Origin: SIG402 sp045639045 | GTDB lineage: Bacteria > Bacillota > Clostridia > Christensenellales > Borkfalkiaceae | Assembly (NCBI GenBank): GCA_045639045.1 | Contig: JAZUCI010000160.1 | Coordinates: 1 to 13,965 of the forward strand | DNA length: 13,965 bases | Direction: 5' to 3' | Shown: piece after piece, positions 1 to 6,225 of the stretch | Layout: each line of letters starts with the position of its first letter | How positions within the stretch are numbered: position 1 is the stretch's first letter | Translations under genes and position numbers: made by a program | The notes under the pieces: model-generated | What the model saw: the letters and a program-made list of their open reading frames with translations, nothing else | Told to the model about the DNA's origin: nothing | The model's database searches: none

Positions 1-38
1 TTTTTCATTTTTTTTGCAAATTATTTTCAAAAACCCCC

Positions 39-67
39 TTGACAACCCCCCTTTCGTATGGTAACAT
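39..67 (+). promoter_or_regulatory. Major pilin promoter with extended -10
   Basis: The -35 box TTGACA (39-44) is a perfect consensus match. A 17-base spacer leads to TAACAT (62-67), preceded by TG at 59-60, which makes an extended -10. An alternative -10, CATAAT at 65-70, has a poorer 20-base spacing. The upstream 38 bases are rich in A/T tracts, as in UP elements. The inverted repeat ATGGTA (58-63) / TACCAT (73-78) straddles the -10 and the predicted start near 74, so it could be an operator. It directs the pilin gene at 176. Confidence 0.7.
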
Positions 68-73
68 AATTGT

Positions 74-175
74 ACCATTTCCGATAGGGCTTCGCCCCAC
101 GAAAAGGGTGCGGATTAGCCAACACAACCTCTCGTGACTAATTCGAAAGAATATATTTTTAAGGAGAAGAGAGAA
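74..175 (+). promoter_or_regulatory. Pilin mRNA 5' leader with possible stem-loops
   Basis: About 100 bases lie between the predicted transcription start and the pilin start codon. GGGC (87-90) pairs with GCCC (94-97) across a three-base loop. CACGA (98-102) can pair with TCGTG (132-136), and ATTAG near 114-118 with CTAAT near 138-142; these two helices nest. The ribosome site AAGGAGA is at 161-167. I do not recognise a known riboswitch. Cyclic-di-GMP riboswitches control pilin genes in some clostridia, but their conserved core motifs are not visible here. Confidence 0.35.
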
Positions 176-631
176 ATGAAAAAGTTAAACAAAAAAGGCT
201 TTACGATCGTTGAACTTGTAATCGTAATCGCGGTTATCGCAATTCTTTCCGCTGTACTGATTCCCACGTTCTCTAGCGTAATCAAAAAAGCAAACAAATC
301 TAACGCAGACCAAGCTGCAAGAAATGCAGTAAGCGCAGTTCTTACCGAATTTGATCAAGCTACCATTCCCGCAGAAGCTGTATTTATTTACACCGAAGGC
401 GATGGCAAAGCATACTATGAATATCAAATGGTAGACGGCGTATTCACCGAAAAGAAAGATCAAACCACTACGGTTGATGGTAACGATAAGATTTACGGTA
501 AAGCAGCGTTTGATGCAGCAAAAATTAAGGCAGCCTTGAAAGAAGCAAATGACGCCACCTTTGTAACTGGTAACTACGTAGCATTGGAAGATCTTTCCAA
601 AAACGTTTACGTTGTAGTTCCCGTTGCTTAA
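176..631 (+). CDS. pilA: Type IV major pilin (prepilin)
   Basis: Probable major T4P structural subunit, 151 residues. The class III signal is short and basic, with cleavage expected at Gly8|Phe9. The mature protein begins FTIVE with Glu at +5, followed by a hydrophobic helix to about residue 30, the usual pilin assembly helix. The rest is a small, cysteine-free, polar C-terminal domain. An in-frame GTG at 134 would add 14 residues, but the ATG at 176 has AAGGAGA 8 bases upstream and gives the normal short leader. The gene has its own promoter and a strong terminator right after it, which fits an abundant subunit. It uses more GCA/GCT/GTA codons than the GCG/GCC-rich genes downstream, as expected for high expression. 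The major-subunit role is inferred from position, promoter and terminator. Confidence 0.9.
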   Translation: MKKLNKKGFTIVELVIVIAVIAILSAVLIPTFSSVIKKANKSNADQAARNAVSAVLTEFDQATIPAEAVFIYTEGDGKAYYEYQMVDGVFTEKKDQTTTVDGNDKIYGKAAFDAAKIKAALKEANDATFVTGNYVALEDLSKNVYVVVPVA

Positions 632-653
632 TTATTATAAATAATTAAAGAGA

Positions 654-697
654 GGCACTTTGCACCCGTATTGGGCGCAAAGTGCCCTAATTTTTTT
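654..697 (+). terminator. Rho-independent terminator after the major pilin
   Basis: A 10-bp perfect stem joins 654-663 (GGCACTTTGC) and 677-686. It continues inward past one A/C mismatch with CCC/GGG around the loop GTATT. A run of seven T follows at 691-697. It should end most pilin transcripts and leave only some read-through into the minor pilin genes. Confidence 0.9.
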
Positions 698-719
698 ATG
701 CGCGCGCACGCGCATACGT

Positions 720-880
720 ACGGCGTCGTATTTACTACGCAATTCTTTGTTAAACTTGCGTTTTTGGTGCAGTTACATACCATCAAGGTATGCGCCTTTC
801 CAAAATCCGCGTTTGCCTCGTCTTGCTTGTAACTACACCGCCTTATAAAAAATCACGGTGCGTTATAAACTGCGCGCTAC
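720..880. repeat. Structured intergenic element, related to one near 8050
   Basis: This stretch has no supported gene. It holds nested inverted repeats: GGTGCAGTTAC (766-776) against GTAACTACACC (829-839), one mismatch, and inside the first arm CATACC (776-781) / GGTATG (787-792) with loop ATCAA. The 3' part, AAATCACGGT then AACTGCGC near 848-877, matches the order and spacing of AAATCACGGT and AACTGCGC at 8054-8080. The GGTATGCGCC block (787-796) recurs near 8006-8014. It is probably a degenerate dispersed repeat. The open frame across it looks spurious. Confidence 0.45.
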
Positions 881-881
881 T

Positions 882-930
882 TGTCATTCTTCGCCTACCT
901 TCTTTGACGGGCATAGCGGAGAATCTAAAA
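882..930 (+). repeat. Intergenic palindromic repeat B, copy 1
   Basis: Begins TGTCATTCTTCGCC and ends GCGGAGAATCTAAAA, so the two ends pair as a hairpin. Related copies lie at 1684-1721 and 1817-1865. It contains TTGACG (904-909), a 16-base spacer and TAAAAC (926-931), a weak sigma-A-like promoter pointing at the minor pilin gene at 1010. A further small hairpin (TCCCC/GGGGA, 933-947) follows. The rest of 632-1009 holds only the terminator, the element at 720-880 and the ribosome site for the next gene. Confidence 0.6.
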
Positions 931-1009
931 CTTCCCCAAGCGGGGGATACTGAAAAAGGGAAACGCGTAATCCCAAAAACGCGAAATAGAAAAGGGGGTA
1001 ATTAGCCGT

Positions 1010-1507
1010 ATGAACAAGCTTGGCAAAAAGGGCGTAACACTTGCGGAACTTGTGGTTGTTCTTGCAATGCTTGCCATCGTAAGCACTATGGTTACCTCCT
1101 TTTGTATTTTGGTAAATAACTATCACGCAATCAATCGCAAGCGCGCGGAAATCACCGAACGGCTTTCGGGGATAGAGCGCACCGTATCCGATTTTATTTT
1201 GGAAAGCGAAGGGGAACACCGAACGATTGCGGCAACCCCAAATAAAGTAACCGTTAGGGATACCCAAACGGGCAATACGTACACCCTAACGTTGAGTGGT
1301 GAAACGCTGATTGCCGTTAGCCCCCAAGGGGAAACGCGATTATCGGTTAAGGAACTGGAATCCTTCACCTTTCAGTTAAACACCTCCCTAAGCGGAAACG
1401 CGCTTTTAATTTGCAAGGCAACGTACTTGCCCCCGCACGTAAAAGCGAACCCCACGCCCCAAACGGTTACGTACGCGTTTTATCCAAAACAAATCAAAAC
1501 GCCTTAA
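1010..1507 (+). CDS. Type IV minor pilin (prepilin-like)
   Basis: A 165-residue pilin-like protein. The N-terminus is a class III signal with cleavage at Gly8|Val9. The mature sequence starts VTLAE with Glu at +5, followed by a hydrophobic helix to about residue 33. The remainder is a mostly beta-rich polar domain without a recognised family. The ATG at 1010 has AGGGGGT (993-999) about 10 bases upstream. It lies 310 bases beyond the pilin terminator, so it is probably expressed by read-through or from the weak promoter in repeat B copy 1. Being the first of three pilin-like genes before the assembly machinery, it is likely a minor or initiating subunit. Which filament position it takes is not visible. 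Confidence 0.85.
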   Translation: MNKLGKKGVTLAELVVVLAMLAIVSTMVTSFCILVNNYHAINRKRAEITERLSGIERTVSDFILESEGEHRTIAATPNKVTVRDTQTGNTYTLTLSGETLIAVSPQGETRLSVKELESFTFQLNTSLSGNALLICKATYLPPHVKANPTPQTVTYAFYPKQIKTP

Positions 1508-1523
1508 CCTAACCACCGCAAAC

Positions 1524-1537
1524 TGATAGAATCCCAA
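1524..1537. repeat. Fragment of palindromic repeat C
   Basis: The 14 bases TGATAGAATCCCAA are identical to 1758-1771 inside the complete repeat C. This looks like a remnant of a second copy, cut short next to the minor pilin stop codon. Confidence 0.45.
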
Positions 1538-1550
1538 ATCCCTATTCTTG

Positions 1551-1658
1551 GCTCCACCTGACGGGGGAGCTGTCGGCAAAGCCGACTGAGGGAGAGATTT
1601 TCCATAAAAACTACCCCTTCCACCGCGAAAGCGGTCCCCCTCCCCTAACAAGGGGAGG
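1551..1658. repeat. Composite intergenic element A: four consecutive hairpins
   Basis: Four stem-loops in a row: GCTCC/GGAGC (1551-1570), GTCGGC-AAA-GCCGAC (1572-1586), ACCGC-GAAA-GCGGT (1622-1635, a GNRA-type loop in RNA) and CCTCCCCT-AACA-AGGGGAGG (1639-1658). The wording resembles short palindromic repeats that I know to be scattered between genes in gut Clostridia; I have not checked this against a database. No coding potential is apparent. Together with repeats B and C it fills the gap between two minor pilin genes. Confidence 0.6.
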
Positions 1659-1683
1659 CAAGGGATAAAACAACAAAGCAAAA

Positions 1684-1721
1684 CATTCTCCGCCTTGATG
1701 GGCAAAGCGGAGAACCTAAAA
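1684..1721 (+). repeat. Intergenic palindromic repeat B, copy 2
   Basis: Perfect 8-bp stem TTCTCCGC (1686-1693) / GCGGAGAA (1707-1714), followed by CCTAAAA. It lacks the short insert present in copies 1 and 3. It carries TTGATG (1695-1700), a 16-base spacer and TAAAAT (1717-1722), again promoter-like. Confidence 0.6.
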
Positions 1722-1728
1722 TAGCATC

Positions 1729-1808
1729 TGTCATTCTGGAACGAAGCGTAAGCGGAGTGATAGAATCCCAATGAAAAGAGATCCTATCGCTATTGCTCCA
1801 GGATGACC
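1729..1808. repeat. Palindromic repeat C (MITE-like inverted repeat)
   Basis: About 80 bases with imperfect inverted ends: GTCATTCTGGA (1730-1740) pairs with TCCAGGATGAC (1797-1807) with one mismatch. Pairing continues inward between GATAGAATC (1759-1767) and GATCCTATC (1780-1788). The TGTCATTCTGG... / ...GGATGAC pattern resembles non-coding dispersed repeats familiar from gut Clostridia. No transposase or clear target duplication is visible, so mobility is only inferred. Confidence 0.55.
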
Positions 1809-1816
1809 CTATCAAT

Positions 1817-1865
1817 TGTCATTCTTCGCCTACCGCCTTGACGGGCAAAGCGGAGAATCTAAAAA
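1817..1865 (+). repeat. Intergenic palindromic repeat B, copy 3, with promoter-like boxes
   Basis: Nearly identical to copy 1 at 882-930. The ends pair (ATTCTTCGC with GCGGAGAAT, one G-T pair in RNA). TTGACG (1838-1843), a 16-base spacer and TAAAAA (1860-1865) would start transcription near 1872, just before the ribosome site AGGAGG (1881-1886) of the next pilin-like gene. Confidence 0.6.
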
Positions 1866-1894
1866 AACGAAAAAACAAAAAGGAGGAAGAAAAC

Positions 1895-2365
1895 ATGGCG
1901 CGTTTACTAAAAAACGGCAAAGCCAAAGCAAATAACCGCAAACGCGGGTTTTCGCTTGCGGAAACCGCCGTTGCGCTTGCTATCGTAGTGGCAATTAGCA
2001 TTGCAACCACGTCGCTACTCATTTCCTCCTCTAACCTTTCGGCGCAAGGCATCGTGGATAGGGAAGCGCAAATTCGCACCACCGCAATGGTGGAAGCCTT
2101 CCGCTTTGCGGAAACCGAAGCCGAACTTACCCAAGCTTTCAACGCGATAGATCCTTCCTACAAGCGCACGCCCACGGGCTTACGGTTTAACTACGAATAC
2201 AAAAAGGATTCGTACGTAATCTTAGCGATAGCCGTTTACGGGGAGGTGGATTCCTTTTCCATTACGGCGTATCGGGGCGGAGAACTGACCTACGACGGCG
2301 CAAATAAAATCACGAACCCCGTGATTTGCTCGTACGATGGGTTTATGAAGGGGGAACAAAAGTGA
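1895..2365 (+). CDS. Type IV minor pilin (prepilin-like)
   Basis: A 156-residue pilin-like protein. The class III leader is longer and strongly basic, with cleavage at Gly18|Phe19. The mature sequence starts FSLAE with Glu at +5, followed by a hydrophobic segment rich in Ala, Val and Ile to about residue 43. The C-terminal domain is short, with no recognised family. The open frame runs upstream to 1793 into repeat B, but the ATG at 1895 has AGGAGG (1881-1886) 8 bases before it and gives a sensible signal peptide, so the longer version is rejected. It ends in TGATG, overlapping the next start by one base, so the two should be translationally coupled. Likely a minor pilin of the tip or initiation complex (inferred). 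Confidence 0.85.
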   Translation: MARLLKNGKAKANNRKRGFSLAETAVALAIVVAISIATTSLLISSSNLSAQGIVDREAQIRTTAMVEAFRFAETEAELTQAFNAIDPSYKRTPTGLRFNYEYKKDSYVILAIAVYGEVDSFSITAYRGGELTYDGANKITNPVICSYDGFMKGEQK

Positions 2366-2835
2366 TGAAGCCTTTTATGATTCGCCCCTTGCAAAAAACT
2401 TCCAAACCGAAAGGAAAACTTGGAAAACGCGGCGTTGGTATGGAACTTGCCATCGTAACCTTGCTTATCGTAACCGCCCTTTCCATTTTGCTGGTTTCTT
2501 CTGCAATGGGGGATACCCTTTCCAGAAAGCAGGAAAATTCTTACACCCAAAGGCGCGTTTACCTAACGTATATGGCGGAAGCGTTCGAACTATCCGTCCG
2601 AATCGGTGGAATTTTTTCGGAAGAAGAATTCCGCAATATGCACGTGCGGTTTAGTGAAATCTTCCCCGAAGAAAAAACGTATTCCAAGCAAGGCGTGGAA
2701 GGAAGCGCAGAATCGCAAAGCTACTCCCTTACCTTTTACGGTGAAAAAGGGAAAAAACTGTTAGCGGTGCAAATAGATAAAACCAACTCAATCAACCCCA
2801 CTTGTACGATTCGGCGGTGGGAAATCAACCCTTAA
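2365..2835 (+). CDS. Atypical pilin-like protein (non-canonical processing site)
   Basis: A 156-residue protein with a basic leader, a single hydrophobic segment at about 28-48 and a polar C-terminal domain, in the place of a third minor pilin. The junction is odd: after Lys21-Arg22-Gly23 comes Val24-Gly25-Met26-Glu27-Leu28, so Glu is at +4 rather than +5 if cut after Gly23. It may be cut with a shift, cut poorly, or act as an uncut membrane-anchored partner. The start at 2365 overlaps the preceding stop by one base and has AGGGGG (2349-2354) upstream. The longer frame from 2326 has no comparable ribosome site. Its stop is 17 bases before the PilM-like gene. Confidence 0.75.
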   Translation: MKPFMIRPLQKTSKPKGKLGKRGVGMELAIVTLLIVTALSILLVSSAMGDTLSRKQENSYTQRRVYLTYMAEAFELSVRIGGIFSEEEFRNMHVRFSEIFPEEKTYSKQGVEGSAESQSYSLTFYGEKGKKLLAVQIDKTNSINPTCTIRRWEINP

Positions 2836-2852
2836 AAGGAGAAATTCGGCAT

Positions 2853-4160
2853 ATGGCAAAAAATGAAATGACCACGGTTATCGCGCTAATTCCCAGAAAA
2901 GGGAAAATTCGTATTTACGGCAAAAACACGAACGGCGAATACGAAATTGAAGAAAAATCCGTAGCAAGCGACACGTGGTTTGACGAAACTTATTTTAATC
3001 ATCTCACCACCGCTTTAACCGAATACGCCAAAGATCACCCCCAAGCCATGGGTGGCAAAACGGCGGTGCTTCTTCCCACGCACACGGTGGGTACGGATAC
3101 GGTAAGCGTGCCTTCTATCCGCAAAAAGCTAATGCAAAACTCCCTTTCGGTTGCGCTTTCCAGCGCGTATAAAAACCGCGATGAACTGATGATTAACACC
3201 ACCCCCGTGGTGCAAAACCGTCAGTACGCTTCTTACGCGGTAACTTACGTAAAAAAGGACTTGCTTGCATCCGTAAAAGCGGCTTGCGCGGCGGCAAAAC
3301 TACCCGCAGAGGAAGTAACCTACCGTTCTTCCGCCACCGTAAACGCTATGTTTGCCTTGCATTCGCGCACGAAGAACGCAAACTTTTTGCTTGTGGACGT
3401 GAAGGAAGGGGAAACCAACTTTGCCCTTTCGGTAAAGGGTAGAACGGCAGGTTCCTATTCCATTCCCGTCGGCTACGAAATTTTGGATGACACCAAGGTT
3501 CTTCCCGAAGACCGTTTGATTGATCACGATTGCGCCCACCTTGCGGTATTAAACGCCAAGGAAAAGGCGCGCGCAAAACAACTTACTATTCTTCTAAACG
3601 AACGCGGAGAATTAGGGGAGGACGGCAAACTGACCAAAGAACAGTTGGAAAACACCCGCCTGCCCGAAGAAACCGAAAAAGAAAGCATTGCGGATGAAAC
3701 CCGAACGCCCACCATTACCGCCCCCGTGGAAGAAGAATACTACGAAGGGGAAGAACAGGAAGCGGCGTTACAAGAAGCAGAACGCCTTGCCGAACAAAAC
3801 GCGCCCAAAGTAAAGGTAGGGCAACGCAAACCCCGTCGCCTTCCCAAATTTATGCAGCGGCCCCTTCCCGAAACGCCCGAAGGCTTCGTTTACGAAAACT
3901 TCCGTTATATCGTAAAATGGGCGCTAAATTTAATTCAGCGTAACGAACGGATCACCGCCCAAGGCGCGCCCGAAACGGTGTACGTAAACCTTCCCAAGGA
4001 ATACCGCTACGTAATTGATATGGTGAACGCGGAAAAGGAAGAAAACGGCATTTCCTTCCATACGGTGGACGTAAAAGAAGGGCAAGAATCCGTGCTTACG
4101 GATTTAGACCTGTTCGGCGGCTTGTACGCGGGGCAGTACAATAAAAATAACAATTTCTAA
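2853..4160 (+). CDS. Divergent PilM-like pilus assembly protein
   Basis: 435 residues, soluble, no membrane segment. The best fit is a divergent PilM, the actin-fold cytoplasmic protein that links pilus platform and motor. Support comes from position just before pilD-pilC-pilB, a segment at 177-209 (NFLLVDVKEGETNFALSV... then SIPVGYE) resembling the central PilM phosphate-binding strand pair, and a C-terminal part (347-410) like the last actin-fold subdomain. It lacks the N-terminal DIGSS-type phosphate loop usual in PilM, so nucleotide binding is doubtful. An acidic, Glu-rich linker (about 293-317) followed by a basic patch (322-335) is inserted before the C-terminal part. The ATG at 2853 has AAGGAGA (2836-2842). 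A different cytoplasmic pilus accessory protein cannot be excluded. Confidence 0.6.
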   Translation: MAKNEMTTVIALIPRKGKIRIYGKNTNGEYEIEEKSVASDTWFDETYFNHLTTALTEYAKDHPQAMGGKTAVLLPTHTVGTDTVSVPSIRKKLMQNSLSVALSSAYKNRDELMINTTPVVQNRQYASYAVTYVKKDLLASVKAACAAAKLPAEEVTYRSSATVNAMFALHSRTKNANFLLVDVKEGETNFALSVKGRTAGSYSIPVGYEILDDTKVLPEDRLIDHDCAHLAVLNAKEKARAKQLTILLNERGELGEDGKLTKEQLENTRLPEETEKESIADETRTPTITAPVEEEYYEGEEQEAALQEAERLAEQNAPKVKVGQRKPRRLPKFMQRPLPETPEGFVYENFRYIVKWALNLIQRNERITAQGAPETVYVNLPKEYRYVIDMVNAEKEENGISFHTVDVKEGQESVLTDLDLFGGLYAGQYNKNNNF

Positions 4161-4162
4161 GT

Positions 4163-4948
4163 ATGATTTATTATATCACGGCAATTATTTTGGCGGCGGT
4201 TTTGGGGCTTTGCGTGGGCAGTTTCTTAAACGTGTGCGTGTATCGCATCCCCAACGGCATTTCGCTATCCAAACCCGCGTCGCATTGTCCTAACTGTAAA
4301 AACCCCATCCGTTGGTACGATAATATTCCCGTTATCTCCTTTTTGGCGCTTGGGGGTAAGTGTAGGCATTGTAAACAAAAAATCTCCCCCCGTTATATGC
4401 TGGTGGAACTTATAAACGGCGTTTTATGGGTGGGCGCGGTGCTATTGTTTTGGAAAACCGAACCCGTGTACGCGGTTCTTGCCGCGTTAGCCGCCTCCGT
4501 TGCCCTTTGCGTGTTCTGTACGGATTTGGAATATATGATCATTCCCGATCGCTACTCGCTAATTTTAGCGGGGCTTGGGGTGGTAGCGCTGTTTTTTGAT
4601 CCCAGCACCGTTTGGTGGTCGCACCTCGTTGGCGGTGCGGTTGCGGGCGGAATGTTTTTGCTCGTTTACTACCTTGCCGCATTTATTTATAAAAAAGAAG
4701 CGCTTGGCGGTGGGGACGTAAAGTTTTCCGCTGCGGCGGGCCTGTTTTTAGGCTGGCAAAAGTTCTTGTTTATGCTACTTGTGGCGGCGCTTGTGGCAAG
4801 CGTGGTTTTATTAACCGTTCGCCTTGCGAAAAAGCAAGAGCAAGATAAAGAATATCCCTTCGCCCCCTTCCTTTCCGCGGGTTTCGTGCTTGCTTTGGCG
4901 GTGGGCGCCCAAGTGATTGCTTGGTACGTGGGATTACTTACTTTTTAA
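4163..4948 (+). CDS. pilD: Prepilin peptidase / N-methyltransferase
   Basis: 261-residue polytopic membrane aspartic protease that cleaves prepilin leaders and, in this family, methylates the new N-terminus. The N-terminal domain (A24_N type) has GSFLNVCVYRIP at 19-30 and two zinc-type pairs, Cys42/Cys45 and Cys67/Cys70. The peptidase domain holds the two catalytic aspartates: Asp121 in the TDLEYMIIPD segment and Asp185 in GGGDVKF. Several hydrophobic segments fit the usual multi-pass fold, and the length is normal. The start lies only 2 bases after the PilM-like stop with no clear Shine-Dalgarno, so translation is probably coupled. It should process the four prepilins upstream. Confidence 0.95.
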   Translation: MIYYITAIILAAVLGLCVGSFLNVCVYRIPNGISLSKPASHCPNCKNPIRWYDNIPVISFLALGGKCRHCKQKISPRYMLVELINGVLWVGAVLLFWKTEPVYAVLAALAASVALCVFCTDLEYMIIPDRYSLILAGLGVVALFFDPSTVWWSHLVGGAVAGGMFLLVYYLAAFIYKKEALGGGDVKFSAAAGLFLGWQKFLFMLLVAALVASVVLLTVRLAKKQEQDKEYPFAPFLSAGFVLALAVGAQVIAWYVGLLTF

Positions 4949-4961
4949 CGAAATTTACGCG

Positions 4962-4976
4962 CCCTAATCGTTAGGG
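4962..4976 (+). promoter_or_regulatory. Small hairpin just before the pilC ribosome site
   Basis: CCCTAA (4962-4967) and TTAGGG (4971-4976) form a perfect 6-bp stem with loop TCG, directly followed by the ribosome site AAAGGAG (4977-4983). No T tract follows, so it is not a terminator. It might modulate translation or mRNA decay between pilD and pilC. Confidence 0.35.
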
Positions 4977-4989
4977 AAAGGAGCGTTAT

Positions 4990-6201
4990 ATGCAACAGTA
5001 TAAATATACTGCCGTAAACTTAGCAAAAGAAAAGTTTACGGGTACGTTTATCGCTAAGGACGAAAAGGATTTAGCCGAACAACTTGCCAAGCAAGATCTG
5101 TTTTTGGTGAATTGCGTTCCCTACACGGGGGAAACGCCCAACGCCTTTTTCACCCTTGGTACGGGCAAGGTAAAGCGTTCGGAACTTACCACGTTCTGCC
5201 GTCAGTTTTCCATTATGATTAACTCGGGAATCCCCATTTTGGGGTGCTTGGATATTCTAAAAAACCAAGCGTATTCGGGGTACTTCAAAAAACTGCTTTC
5301 CATTATTGACGAGGACGTAAAAGCGGGGATTATGCTTTCGGATGCCTTAAACAAGCACAAAAAGGTATTCCCCGAATTCTTCCGCAGTATGATTTTCGTT
5401 GGGGAAGCCAGCGGAAAATTGGAAATCGTGTTTAATTCGCTTGCGGATTACTACGAAACTGATTCGGCAATCAAGCGCAAGGTAAAAAGCGCGCTTGCGT
5501 ATCCCATCACCCTGCTTATTATGACGGTAGGTATCGTAATTTTGATGCTTACGGTGGTTATTCCCACCTTCCGCGAATCGTTAAGTTCTTTGGAAATTAC
5601 CCCCACGGGGATTACCAAAGTGGTGTACGATATTTCGGACTTTATGCTTGCGAATTGGCGGGTGATGATCCTAATTGCGTTCGCTATTTTCGGTACCCTA
5701 TTCTTAATCGGAAGATTTGAAAAAGGGAAGTATTTTTACGACTTTTTGAAATTAAAAATGCCCTTAATCGGCAAGGTGCAAACGGCGCTTTTATCCTCCC
5801 GCTTCGCGCGTGGCTTCGGTTTACTGCTTAGCAGCGGTATGGATATTACGGATGCAATGGATACCATTGAAATCGTACTTGGCAACCGCTATATGCGTAA
5901 GCAATTCCGCGCCGCGGCAGAGGACGTGCGCCACGGTATGCCCCTTGCAATGGCGTTTGAAAAATATAACCTTTTCCCCCCCATCTTAATTCAAATGGTT
6001 GCGGTAGGGGAAAAAACGGCGGCGCTAGACGATATTTTGATGCGTTCGTGCAAGTTCTTTGACGAGCAGGTAGAAACCACTTTAACTTCGTTAACCGCAA
6101 AAATTCAACCCATTATGATGTGTATTATGGGTGGGGTAATCGGTACCATGTTTATTGCAGTATACTCTCCCATGCTGGCGATTATGGGCGGCTTGGGCTA
6201 A
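4990..6201 (+). CDS. pilC: Type IV pilus inner-membrane platform protein
   Basis: 403 residues, typical length for PilC/GspF. It is the polytopic platform on which PilB acts to add pilins. Two T2SSF domains are visible: the first begins near FCRQFSIMINSGIPILGCLDIL (69-90) and the second near SRFARGFGLLLSSGMDITDAMD (270-291), the usual repeated signature. Membrane segments lie at about 170-192, 223-241 and 371-393. The N-terminal 60 residues form the expected small soluble lead-in. The ATG at 4990 has AAAGGAG 6 bases upstream. It is followed 24 bases later by pilB, in the same operon. A type II secretion GspF is the alternative, but the neighbours favour a pilus. Confidence 0.95.
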   Translation: MQQYKYTAVNLAKEKFTGTFIAKDEKDLAEQLAKQDLFLVNCVPYTGETPNAFFTLGTGKVKRSELTTFCRQFSIMINSGIPILGCLDILKNQAYSGYFKKLLSIIDEDVKAGIMLSDALNKHKKVFPEFFRSMIFVGEASGKLEIVFNSLADYYETDSAIKRKVKSALAYPITLLIMTVGIVILMLTVVIPTFRESLSSLEITPTGITKVVYDISDFMLANWRVMILIAFAIFGTLFLIGRFEKGKYFYDFLKLKMPLIGKVQTALLSSRFARGFGLLLSSGMDITDAMDTIEIVLGNRYMRKQFRAAAEDVRHGMPLAMAFEKYNLFPPILIQMVAVGEKTAALDDILMRSCKFFDEQVETTLTSLTAKIQPIMMCIMGGVIGTMFIAVYSPMLAIMGGLG

Positions 6202-6225
6202 GGAAAATCAGGGGAGCGTGAAAAA

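Noticed and set aside
74..175. Cyclic-di-GMP riboswitch before the pilin
   Set aside because: This would fit clostridial pilus biology, but the conserved core motifs of class I and class II are not visible.
660..848. 62-codon open frame on the + strand after the pilin terminator
   Set aside because: It begins inside the terminator stem, has no ribosome site, and covers inverted repeats with an arginine/leucine-rich, gene-unlike composition.
884..1267. 127-codon frame on the - strand
   Set aside because: It runs through repeat B and antisense to a clear minor pilin gene, with no recognisable domain.
1508..1894. CRISPR array or insertion sequence
   Set aside because: The repeats are hairpins of different families, without regular spacing, spacers or a transposase.
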